Positions 1 to 7,623 of a stretch of 43,048 nucleotides of DNA are shown here, one piece after another (the first letter of the stretch is position 1; every line of letters begins with the position of its first letter). The DNA is taken from positions 1-43,048 of the forward strand of contig CAKSNE010000018.1 in assembly GCA_934476085.1 (NCBI GenBank), in the 5' to 3' direction. A program made the position numbers and the translations under genes. Source of the DNA: an uncultured Eubacteriales bacterium (GTDB lineage: Bacteria; Bacillota; Clostridia; Oscillospirales; Acutalibacteraceae). The notes below the pieces were generated by a model that ran no database searches, was not told the origin of the DNA, and saw nothing but the letters and a program-made list of their open reading frames with translations.

Positions 1-410
1 CATTAACAGTTGTTGTTAAAAAAGACGGTCCCGCTTGCCACCTTGGCACAGATTCTTGCTTTAACAATCTTTTATTTAAAAATGACGAACTTGAAAGTTT
101 TTCAGTTGAAGGACTTTATGAACTTTTAAAAGGACGCAAAGAAAACCCACAAGAAGGCTCTTATACAACTTATCTTTTTGAAAAAGGTATTGATAAAATT
201 TTGAAAAAAGTCGGTGAAGAATGCACCGAAGTTATTATTGCAAGCAAGGCTGATGACAAGGCTGAAACAGTTTACGAAGTAGCAGATCTGGCTTATCATA
301 TAATGGTAATGATGGTTGAAATGGGCATTTCAGTTGAAGAGATTAAAGATGAACTCGCTTCTCGCCATGTTATCAACCACAAAGTTAAACAGGAGAAAAT
401 GACAAAGTGA
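1..410 (+). CDS. hisI: Phosphoribosyl-AMP cyclohydrolase / phosphoribosyl-ATP pyrophosphatase (HisIE), 5'-truncated
   Basis: The reading frame is open from base 3 and the gene begins before the window. The first visible residues contain GPACHLGTDSCF, the C-terminal metal-binding end of HisI. About 25 residues later a HisE domain begins (LYELLKGRKENPQEGSYT, then KVGEECTEVIIASK and YEVADLAYH). The protein is therefore the usual bifunctional HisIE, which catalyses the second and third steps of histidine synthesis, hydrolysing phosphoribosyl-ATP and opening the ring of phosphoribosyl-AMP. A shorter ATG at 201 would drop half of HisE and is not the real start. The stop at 408-410 overlaps the GTG start of the histidinol-phosphatase gene, so this is the distal end of a his operon. 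Confidence 0.93.
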   Translation, partial: LTVVVKKDGPACHLGTDSCFNNLLFKNDELESFSVEGLYELLKGRKENPQEGSYTTYLFEKGIDKILKKVGEECTEVIIASKADDKAETVYEVADLAYHIMVMMVEMGISVEEIKDELASRHVINHKVKQEKMTK

Positions 411-1222
411 TTTATCCTTTTGACTTTCATGTTCATTCAACTTTTTGCGATGGCAAAAGCACACTTGAAGAAACAGTAAAATCAGCTATTCAAAAAGGTA
501 TGGTATCACTCGGTTTTTCAGGACATTCTTATACTGATTTTGATAGCAGTTATTGTATGAGCGAGTGTGATACTGAAAAATATATAGCCGAAATTAATGT
601 TTTAAAAGAAAAATATAAAGATAAAATCAATATTTTTTGCGGTGTTGAAAAAGATTATTATTCTGATATTAATACCGATAATTTTGACTATGTAATCGGC
701 TCGGTTCACTATTGCAAACAAAACGAAAAATACATTGATATTGACTTATCGGTTGATGATTTTATAAAGTCAACTAAACTTTATTTTAACGACGATTATT
801 ATTTATTTTGCGAAAGTTATTTTAAAAATGTTGCTGATGTTTACAACAGGACAAAGTGTGATATAATCGGACATTTTGACCTTATTACAAAGTTTAACGA
901 GCAAGATAAACTATTTAATACAAATGATAAACGATATGTTGATATGGCAATCAGTGCAGTTGATAAATTGTTACAACAAGATGTTATTTTTGAAGTAAAC
1001 ACAGGTGCAATTTCTCGCGGATACAAAACTTCGGCCTACCCTGCTCGATTTATTTTAGAGAGAATAAAAGAAAAAGGCGGCAGCATAATTTTATCTAGCG
1101 ACTGCCACTTTAAAGATAACTTAATGTATGATTTTGATAATGCGATTGATTACATAAAATCAGTCGGATTTAACAAGGTAAAATCATTTGATAAAAACGG
1201 ATTTTACGATGTAAAAATTTAA
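407..1222 (+). CDS. hisJ: Histidinol-phosphatase, PHP family
   Basis: A 271-residue PHP-fold phosphoesterase that removes phosphate from histidinol phosphate, the penultimate chemical stage of histidine synthesis. The N-terminus has the metal-binding DFHVHSTFCDG motif (residues 6-16). Further metal ligands are likely in GFSGHSY, GSVHYC, IIGHFDL and near the C-terminus SSDCHF. The GTG start overlaps the hisIE stop by three bases, which implies translational coupling, and the neighbour supports the histidine role over other PHP phosphatases. A strong hairpin follows directly, ending the his operon. Confidence 0.9.
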   Translation: MIYPFDFHVHSTFCDGKSTLEETVKSAIQKGMVSLGFSGHSYTDFDSSYCMSECDTEKYIAEINVLKEKYKDKINIFCGVEKDYYSDINTDNFDYVIGSVHYCKQNEKYIDIDLSVDDFIKSTKLYFNDDYYLFCESYFKNVADVYNRTKCDIIGHFDLITKFNEQDKLFNTNDKRYVDMAISAVDKLLQQDVIFEVNTGAISRGYKTSAYPARFILERIKEKGGSIILSSDCHFKDNLMYDFDNAIDYIKSVGFNKVKSFDKNGFYDVKI

Positions 1223-1235
1223 AGTACACAAAAAA

Positions 1236-1263
1236 ATGCTTGAAACAAAATTGTTTCAAGCAT
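1236..1263. terminator. Bidirectional terminator between hisJ and glgD
   Basis: A perfect 13-bp stem (ATGCTTGAAACAA at 1236-1248, complement at 1251-1263) with a two-base loop. An A-run lies on the left and a T-run on the right, so it can end both the his operon and the convergent glg operon. Confidence 0.88.
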
Positions 1264-1278
1264 TTTGATTTTGTTTAA

Positions 1279-2376
1279 TTAAACTGTAAGATCTTTGCCA
1301 ATAAGCATTGGGAATGAGCGACAACCCATCAACGTTCTGCCGTCTTTAAATTCAACATTTTTATCAGCAACAACATAATCAAGTTGAGTATTGTCACCGA
1401 TAATACCCGATTGCATTATAATGCAATTTTCTACTCTGGCACCTTTACCGATTTTAACACCACGGAAAATTATTGAATTCTTAACTTCACCCTCAATTGT
1501 GCAACCTTCAGCAATAAGAGAATTTTCAACTTTAGAATCAAAGCCGTATTTACTAGGCATTTCATCACGAAGTTTTGTATAAACAGGGTTTTCATGATTA
1601 AATACTTCATTTCTGACATCTTTATCAAGCAAATCCATATTTGCATCAAAGAAATCCTGAACACAATTAATCATTTTAGCATAAGTTTTTACTTCATAAG
1701 CACAAATCTTTAATTTGTTTGCTTTTCTATCAAAAATATCAGCAGTAAAATCAGTATAATTATGCTTCATTGCTTCTTTAACAAGTGAAATCAATAATTC
1801 TCTTGAAACAATAAATGTTTCTAAATAACCGTTTCTGCCAATAGATTTTGTTTCAGATTTAAAGCTTTCAACCAATCCATCTTTGATTTTTACACTTGAA
1901 GTTGTATTTGTATTCTTTTTATAAGCAACTGTAATATCGGCGTTATTTTCTATATGATAATCAACCATTTCTTCAATTGAAAAAGATGCTACAACATTTG
2001 CATTAGACAATGCAACATATTCTTCGGTAGAATGTTCTAAATAATCAAGAGCACCGTTTAAAGCATCAATTTTGCCTTTATAAACAACCGCACTTGAAGA
2101 TGAAAAAGGCGATAAAATAAACAAACCGCCATTTTTTCTAGCTAAATCCCATGGACGACCGCTGCCGACATGGTCAGATAATGATCTAAAATTTTCTTTT
2201 GTAACAAGCCCTACTTTAGAAATACCGGAATTAACAAATGAAGATAAAGCAAAATCAACAAGTCTGTATCTTCCGCCAAAAGGGACAGATCCGATTGCTC
2301 TTATAGCAGTTAATTCATTTAAATAAGCATCATTTGTGTTACAAAAGATTATTCCCATTACATTCTTATTAATCAT
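1279..2376 (-). CDS. glgD: Glucose-1-phosphate adenylyltransferase regulatory subunit GlgD
   Basis: A 365-residue paralogue of GlgC, with a nucleotidyltransferase fold in the first two thirds and a left-handed beta-helix hexapeptide region in the last third (IEGEVKNSIIFRGVKIGKGA). In place of the catalytic GGEGSRL loop it has NTNDAYL near residue 14, and in place of SGDH it has SNAN. It keeps the FGGRYRLVDFALSS segment. These losses are typical of GlgD, the non-catalytic partner that stimulates GlgC in Firmicutes. AAAGGAGAT lies about 9 bases before the ATG. It is the last gene of glgBCD. Confidence 0.92.
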   Translation of the reverse strand: MINKNVMGIIFCNTNDAYLNELTAIRAIGSVPFGGRYRLVDFALSSFVNSGISKVGLVTKENFRSLSDHVGSGRPWDLARKNGGLFILSPFSSSSAVVYKGKIDALNGALDYLEHSTEEYVALSNANVVASFSIEEMVDYHIENNADITVAYKKNTNTTSSVKIKDGLVESFKSETKSIGRNGYLETFIVSRELLISLVKEAMKHNYTDFTADIFDRKANKLKICAYEVKTYAKMINCVQDFFDANMDLLDKDVRNEVFNHENPVYTKLRDEMPSKYGFDSKVENSLIAEGCTIEGEVKNSIIFRGVKIGKGARVENCIIMQSGIIGDNTQLDYVVADKNVEFKDGRTLMGCRSFPMLIGKDLTV

Positions 2377-2394
2377 TCTGATCTATCTCCTTTC

Positions 2395-3594
2395 TTAAGC
2401 CTCAACCATTTCTTTCGGTGCAATAACTTCTTTTTCTTTTACAACATAGTTAGGACCGATTGTTGTAATACCCCATTCATCAATATTATTTTTAAACTCT
2501 TCAGGGCTATCGCCAACTTTAGCGCCTTTTTCTACAACTGCATCTTGTGCAACGATTGAATATTTAACTACTGCACCTTTTTTAATTTTAGCACCCGGCA
2601 TAATAACCGAATAACTAACCTCGGCACCTTTTTCTACTTCAGCACCTGAGAAAATAACAGAGTCATAAACATCACCGCCGATCTCACAACCGTCAGCAAT
2701 TAAAGAGTTTTGAATTTTAGCTCCTTTAGCTACAAAGTGAGGTGGCAAGGCTCTGTTTCTGGCATAAATTCTCCAAGATTTATCATCAAGATCAAGCGGA
2801 ATATTAGGATTTAAAATATCCATATTTGCATCCCAAAGGCTATCAATTGTTCCAACATCTTTCCAGTAGCCGTCAAACTCATAAGCAAAAAGTCGCTTAT
2901 TATCATTAAGCATTGCCGGAATAATATTTTTACCAAAATCGTTTGAAGACTCTTCATTAGCTTCATCTTCAATTAAATATTTTTTAAGATCTTCCCAATT
3001 GAATACGTAAACGCCCATTGACGCTTTATTTGATTTTGGATGTTCAGGTTTTTCTTCAAACTCATAAACACTGTTATCATCATTGGTATTCATAATACCA
3101 AATCTAGGTGCTTCTTCAAAAGGCACATTCATAACCGCAATTGTACAAGCAGCATCATGATCTTCATGATATTTAATCATTTTAGAATAATCCATTTTAT
3201 AAATATGGTCGCCTGATAAAATAAGCACATATTTCGGATCATAAGTTTCTATGTAAGAAATGTTTTGATAAATAGCGTTAGCAGTACCTTTATACCAATC
3301 GGTGCCGATTTTTTTCTGATAAGGAGGCAAAATTCTAACTCCGCCATTTAATCTATCTAAATCCCAAGGAGCACCAGAACCAATATAGCTATTAAGTTCA
3401 AGCGGCTGATATTGAGTTAAAACACCAACTGTTTCAATACCTGAATTAACACAGTTTGATAGCGGAAAATCAATTATTCTATATTTTCCGCCAAAAGGAA
3501 TTGCAGGTTTCGCCACCTTTCTTGTCAGAACTCCTAAACGGCTGCCTTCGCCTCCGGCAAGAAGCATAGCAACACATTCTGTTTTTTTCTTCAT
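2395..3594 (-). CDS. glgC: Glucose-1-phosphate adenylyltransferase (ADP-glucose pyrophosphorylase)
   Basis: Makes ADP-glucose from glucose-1-phosphate and ATP, the committed step of bacterial glycogen synthesis. The chosen start gives 399 residues beginning MKKKTECVAMLLAGGEGSRLG. It contains the nucleotide loop GGEGSRL, the FGGKYRIIDFPLSNC segment, SGDHIYKMDY and EEKPEHPKSNKASMG. A C-terminal hexapeptide beta-helix carries the allosteric region. An in-frame start 39 bases upstream (3633) is less likely: GAGGAG sits 11 bases before the ATG at 3594, and homologues begin close to the nucleotide loop. It lies between glgB (44-base gap) and glgD (18-base gap). Confidence 0.95.
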   Translation of the reverse strand: MKKKTECVAMLLAGGEGSRLGVLTRKVAKPAIPFGGKYRIIDFPLSNCVNSGIETVGVLTQYQPLELNSYIGSGAPWDLDRLNGGVRILPPYQKKIGTDWYKGTANAIYQNISYIETYDPKYVLILSGDHIYKMDYSKMIKYHEDHDAACTIAVMNVPFEEAPRFGIMNTNDDNSVYEFEEKPEHPKSNKASMGVYVFNWEDLKKYLIEDEANEESSNDFGKNIIPAMLNDNKRLFAYEFDGYWKDVGTIDSLWDANMDILNPNIPLDLDDKSWRIYARNRALPPHFVAKGAKIQNSLIADGCEIGGDVYDSVIFSGAEVEKGAEVSYSVIMPGAKIKKGAVVKYSIVAQDAVVEKGAKVGDSPEEFKNNIDEWGITTIGPNYVVKEKEVIAPKEMVEA

Positions 3595-3638
3595 AACAAT
3601 AAAATCTCCTCTCGATTTAAATGCACAAACCAAAAATA

Positions 3639-5600
3639 TTATTTTTCATCTTTTTTAACTACTTGTTTTTTAGTAGCAGAAGTTGTTTTTTTAGTTGCAG
3701 CTGATTTTTCTAAATACAACGCTGAAAGCGGTGGAATATCAAGCTCAATTGAATAATCAAAGCCATGCATCGGTTTTGCCGATGCCTTATAAGAAACTTT
3801 TTTAACAAGTCCTTCTCCGCCGAAAGCCTTATCATCAGTATTTAAAACAACTTTATATGTTCCTTTATGAGGTACGCCTATTCTGTAATTTTCTCTTCTG
3901 ACAGGAACAAAATTACAAACAGTAATAATCTCTTTTTTCTTATTATCAATTCTTCTGAAAGCAATAACACTTTGTTCATTATCATCAGCCGCAATCCACG
4001 AAAATCCATCCCAAGAATAATCGTTTTGCCAAAAAGCAGGAGTCTTTTTATAAAACTCATTCAACTTTTTAACAAACTGCTGTGTTTGTTTATGAATATC
4101 ATAATCAAGCAATAACCAATCTAGCTGTTGTTCATAATTCCATTCGATAAACTGAGCAAATTCCTGTCCCATAAACATAAGCTTTTTACCGGGATGAGCC
4201 ATCATATAAGCAAAAAATGTTCTTAAATTTTTAAACTTATCATGATAAAGGCCGGGCATTTTATTTATAAGCGAACACTTACCGTGAACCACTTCATCAT
4301 GAGAAATCGGAAGTATAAAATTTTCAGAAAACGCATAGAAAAAGCTAAAAGTAAGCTTATTATGATTATCCTTTCTAAACAACGGGTCTAACGACATATA
4401 TGACAACATATCGTTCATCCAACCCATATTCCATTTAAAGTTGAATCCGAGACCGCCGACTTCGCCGGGCTTTGTAACATTAGGCCAAGCGGTTGATTCT
4501 TCGGCAATCATCAATGTATTAGGAAAATCGGTTAAAATAGCTTTATTTAATGTTTTAAAAAATTCGATTGCTTCTAAATTTTCATTTTTGCCATATTTAT
4601 TAGCAACCCATTCGCCGTCTTTTCTGCCATAATCAAGATAAAGCATTGAAGAAACAGCATCAACACGAAGTCCGTCGATATGATATTCTTTTAACCAATA
4701 GTAAGCATTTGATACTAAGAAAGAAACAACCTCGTTTCTGCCCCAGTCAAATACCATTGTTCCCCATTCTTTCATCTCACCTTTTTTAGGATCTTGATAT
4801 TCATATAAAGGAGCGCCGTCAAAATGACGAAGTCCATGAGCATCACGAGGAAAATGTGCAGGCACCCAATCCATAATAACACCGATGCCTTTTTTATGGC
4901 AAATATCAACTAATTTCATAAAATCTTTCGGTGTTCCATAGCGGGAAGTCGGAGCATAATACCCTGTTACCTGATAACCCCAAGAGCCGTCAAAAGGATG
5001 TTCTAAAACCGGCATAAGCTCAATATGAGTATAGCTCATATCCTTACAATAATCTGATAATTCTTCTCCAAGTTTTACATAATCAAAAAACTCATCATTC
5101 TCGTATTTTTTCCAAGAACCCGGGTGAACTTCATAAATATTTATAGGCGAATTTATAACATCTGTTTTTGCTCTGTTTTGCATAAAAGTATCATCATGCC
5201 ATTTGAAACCTGAAATATCATAAACTTTTGAAGCATTATCAGGTCGTGTTTCACTATGAAAGGCATAAGGATCGGCTTTATAAAGCTTTTCGCCATCTTT
5301 AGCAGTAATGCAATATTTATAAGCATCATATTGTTTAACATCTTTAATAAAGCATGCAAAAACTTCTTTATCTTCTTTATTATCCATAATATCGACAGTT
5401 TCATCCCAATTATTAAACTCGCCGATAACTGAAACGCTCACAGCATTTGGAGCCCAAACACGAAACATTACACCTTTTTCGCCATTTTGTTCAGCAAAAT
5501 GAGCACCTAAATACTCATAGGCTCTGTTAGAAGTGCCCTGATGAAAAAAATAAGGTGCTAAATCTCTGTTTGTTTTATTCTCGTTTATTTTATTAGCCAA
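3639..5600 (-). CDS. glgB: 1,4-alpha-glucan branching enzyme with a lysine-rich C-terminal tail
   Basis: Introduces alpha-1,6 branches into glycogen. The 653 residues comprise a CBM48 module (VMFRVWAPNAVSVSVIGEFNNW), a GH13 barrel (IYEVHPGSW, GVIMDWVPAHF, HIDGLRVDAVSSMLY with the nucleophile Asp, MIAEES with the acid/base Glu, LPISHDEVVHGK) and an all-beta C-domain ending YLEKSA. An approximately 20-residue tail rich in Lys, Thr and Ala follows, which is unusual for GlgB. Translation starts at TTG (5598-5600): GGAGGA at 5609-5614 is 8 bases upstream and no ATG fits. It is the first gene of glgBCD, transcribed from the promoter at 5643-5671. Confidence 0.95.
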   Translation of the reverse strand: MANKINENKTNRDLAPYFFHQGTSNRAYEYLGAHFAEQNGEKGVMFRVWAPNAVSVSVIGEFNNWDETVDIMDNKEDKEVFACFIKDVKQYDAYKYCITAKDGEKLYKADPYAFHSETRPDNASKVYDISGFKWHDDTFMQNRAKTDVINSPINIYEVHPGSWKKYENDEFFDYVKLGEELSDYCKDMSYTHIELMPVLEHPFDGSWGYQVTGYYAPTSRYGTPKDFMKLVDICHKKGIGVIMDWVPAHFPRDAHGLRHFDGAPLYEYQDPKKGEMKEWGTMVFDWGRNEVVSFLVSNAYYWLKEYHIDGLRVDAVSSMLYLDYGRKDGEWVANKYGKNENLEAIEFFKTLNKAILTDFPNTLMIAEESTAWPNVTKPGEVGGLGFNFKWNMGWMNDMLSYMSLDPLFRKDNHNKLTFSFFYAFSENFILPISHDEVVHGKCSLINKMPGLYHDKFKNLRTFFAYMMAHPGKKLMFMGQEFAQFIEWNYEQQLDWLLLDYDIHKQTQQFVKKLNEFYKKTPAFWQNDYSWDGFSWIAADDNEQSVIAFRRIDNKKKEIITVCNFVPVRRENYRIGVPHKGTYKVVLNTDDKAFGGEGLVKKVSYKASAKPMHGFDYSIELDIPPLSALYLEKSAATKKTTSATKKQVVKKDEK

Positions 5601-5642
5601 AACTAAAATCCTCCAATTATATGCACTGATTCCTTTTGTTAT

Positions 5643-5671
5643 ATTATACTAAATTCGGAGCCCAAAATCAA
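5643..5671 (-). promoter_or_regulatory. Sigma-A promoter of glgBCD
   Basis: On the minus strand, TTGATT (5666-5671), a 17-base spacer and TATAAT (5643-5648). Transcription would start near 5636, leaving a leader of about 35 bases before the glgB TTG codon. Confidence 0.8.
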
Positions 5672-5750
5672 CATTGTTTTGGTAAAAATATATAATTTAG
5701 GCATTATCAACAAACCAAAACAATATTTATAGTGCAATTATACCAAAACG
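5672..5750. promoter_or_regulatory. Repeated ACCAAAAC elements next to the glg promoter
   Basis: Three copies of a 12-base element abut the -35 box. One is inverted (CATTGTTTTGGT, 5672-5683) and faces ACCAAAACAATA (5714-5725), with 11 of 12 bases complementary. A third partial copy in direct orientation lies at 5742-5750. The placement suggests binding sites for a regulator of glycogen synthesis. No known consensus was recognised. Confidence 0.4.
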
Positions 5751-5967
5751 CAGTGTATTTTAACAATTTTTATACTTAAAAGTTCTCTTATAAAGACTAT
5801 TAAACTCGTCCCGAATTTATAACCTTATTATATAATAAAAATTTTACAAAAACAATTAGAATTTGTAGATTTATGACTTTCATTTTTAAAAATATTATTT
5901 CCATAAAATTTACCTTTTATTGTCTTATATAATTTACTGTCTAAATATAATAGATATTAAAAATCAC
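5751..5967. other. AT-rich intergenic stretch without a gene
   Basis: Lies between the glg control region and the SCIFF promoter. It is very AT-rich, with no open frame that has a ribosome site, no strong hairpin and no recognisable RNA. Confidence 0.6.
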
Positions 5968-5996
5968 TTGACTTTATACTATTGTTGTAGTAAAAT
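5968..5996 (+). promoter_or_regulatory. Sigma-A promoter of the SCIFF operon
   Basis: TTGACT (5968-5973), a 17-base spacer and TAAAAT (5991-5996), 39 bases before the SCIFF start codon. Confidence 0.75.
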
Positions 5997-6034
5997 ATAT
6001 TTATATTAAATCTAGTTAAGGAGATGTAACTTCA

Positions 6035-6181
6035 ATGAAAAGAATTAAAACTGTTGAAACACGCGACCTTAAAAAGAGCGTAAAAACAGGCGGTTGCGGC
6101 GAATGTCAAACATCTTGTCAATCAGCTTGTAAAACATCCTGCGGCGTTGCAAATCAGAAATGTGAAAACGCTTCAAAATAA
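6035..6181 (+). CDS. scfA: SCIFF ranthipeptide precursor (six cysteines in forty-five)
   Basis: A 48-residue peptide. The first 18 residues are a basic leader (KRIKTVETRDLKKSVKT), and the core carries six cysteines at 21, 24, 28, 32, 36 and 43 in a Gly/Ser/Thr-rich segment (GGCGECQTSCQSAC). This is the signature of the SCIFF family, in which a radical SAM enzyme links cysteine sulfurs to Thr or neighbouring residues as thioethers. AAGGAGAT lies 9 bases before the ATG. It is followed by an attenuator-like hairpin and then its maturase. The cellular role is not firmly established; published work on related clostridial ranthipeptides suggests signalling or quorum-type functions. Confidence 0.95.
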   Translation: MKRIKTVETRDLKKSVKTGGCGECQTSCQSACKTSCGVANQKCENASK

Positions 6182-6200
6182 GTTTATTTGAAAAATATTT

Positions 6201-6227
6201 ATGCCGCCGAAAAAAGGCGGCATTTTT
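6201..6227 (+). terminator. Attenuator-like terminator between SCIFF precursor and maturase
   Basis: A perfect 8-bp stem (ATGCCGCC at 6201-6208, complement at 6216-6223) with a 7-base loop, running into T residues. It sits inside the operon, 19 bases past the peptide stop, so most transcripts would end here. That would give much more precursor than maturase mRNA. Confidence 0.85.
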
Positions 6228-6253
6228 ACTATGCATAAAAGGAATTTACAAAA

Positions 6254-7618
6254 ATGGTACATCAATATAAATTAAACGGATACAACATTGTTTTAGATAC
6301 AAATTCAGGCAGCGTTCACTCGGTTGACGATGTAGCTTATGATATAATAGCTGATTATAAAACTAAAACAAAAGATGAAATAATCAATGAAATTACTAAA
6401 AAATACGGTATTTCTGCTGACGAAGTAACAGAATGTTTAGACGATATTAAAACGCTTGAAGAAAACGGAAAACTTTATTCAGAAGATGAATATGAAAATC
6501 TTGCAATTGATTTTAAAAAGCGAAACACTGTTATAAAAGCACTCTGCTTACATGTTGCCCACTCTTGCAACCTTAACTGTTCATACTGCTTTGCGGCTCA
6601 AGGCAAATATCACGGCAAAGATTCATTAATGAGCTACGAAACAGGTAAACGAGCATTAGATTTTCTTATAGAAAATTCGGGTACCAGAAAAAATCTTGAA
6701 GTTGACTTTTTCGGCGGAGAGCCACTTTTGAATTTTGATGTTGTTAAAAAACTTGTTAAGTATGCTAGAAGTATCGAAAAAGAGCACAACAAAAACTTTA
6801 GATTTACCCTTACAACAAACGGCGTTTTGATTGATGACGATGTTATTGATTTTTGCAACAAAGAAATGGATAATGTTGTTTTAAGTCTTGATGGTCGTCC
6901 TGAAGTTCATGACCACTTTAGAAAAGACTTAGCCGGCAACGGAAGTTATGCAAGAATTATTGACAACTTTAAACGTTTTGTTGAAAAGCGTGGTGATAAA
7001 AGCTACTATATGCGTGGTACTTTTACTCACAACAATATTGACTTTACAAATGATATTTTCCATATGGCTGATCTTGGCTTTAAAGAGCTTAGTATGGAGC
7101 CGGTTGTATGCCCACCTGACGAGCCTTACGCACTAACTGAAGAAGATTTGCCGACTTTGCTTGAACAATATGAAATTTTAAGCAAAGAAATGATTAAACG
7201 CAAAAAAGCAGGTAACGGCTTTACTTTCTACCACTATATGCTTGATTTAACTCACGGTCCTTGTATTTACAAAAGAATTACAGGCTGTGGTTCAGGTACA
7301 GAATATATGGCTGTTACTCCACAAGGCGACTTATACCCTTGCCACCAATTTGTAGGTGATGAAAGCTATAAATTAGGTGACATTTGGAACGGCGTCAGCA
7401 ATCAAAAGCGTGTTGACGAATTTAAACTTTGCAACGCTTATGCTAAAGAAGAATGTAAGAATTGCTTTGCTAAACTTTACTGTTCAGGCGGTTGTGCTGC
7501 AAACGCTTACCACGCAACAGGTAATATTAACGGCATTTATGAATATGGCTGTAAGCTTTTCAAAAAGCGTATTGAATGTGCAATTATGATGAAGGTTGCC
7601 GAAAGCGAAGAGGACTAA
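6254..7618 (+). CDS. scfB: SCIFF peptide maturase, radical SAM/SPASM thioether synthase
   Basis: A 454-residue enzyme. Residues 1-90 form a small RiPP-recognition-like N-terminal domain. The radical SAM cluster motif is CNLNCSYC (Cys105, 109, 112), followed by FFGGEPLLN (153-160) and TLTTNG (185-190). The C-terminal SPASM domain has cysteines at 337, 345, 363, 393, 401, 404, 410, 414 and 433, enough for two auxiliary Fe-S clusters. It installs Cys thioether crosslinks in the peptide encoded just upstream. AAAAGGAA precedes the ATG. The downstream PLP-enzyme gene begins 5 bases after the stop, so the two are probably cotranscribed. Confidence 0.95.
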   Translation: MVHQYKLNGYNIVLDTNSGSVHSVDDVAYDIIADYKTKTKDEIINEITKKYGISADEVTECLDDIKTLEENGKLYSEDEYENLAIDFKKRNTVIKALCLHVAHSCNLNCSYCFAAQGKYHGKDSLMSYETGKRALDFLIENSGTRKNLEVDFFGGEPLLNFDVVKKLVKYARSIEKEHNKNFRFTLTTNGVLIDDDVIDFCNKEMDNVVLSLDGRPEVHDHFRKDLAGNGSYARIIDNFKRFVEKRGDKSYYMRGTFTHNNIDFTNDIFHMADLGFKELSMEPVVCPPDEPYALTEEDLPTLLEQYEILSKEMIKRKKAGNGFTFYHYMLDLTHGPCIYKRITGCGSGTEYMAVTPQGDLYPCHQFVGDESYKLGDIWNGVSNQKRVDEFKLCNAYAKEECKNCFAKLYCSGGCAANAYHATGNINGIYEYGCKLFKKRIECAIMMKVAESEED

Positions 7619-7623
7619 TTTTT

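Noticed and set aside
1470..1664. Frameshift in glgD
   Set aside because: A second open frame on the same strand suggested it, but the glgD frame is intact through its hexapeptide region to the normal end.
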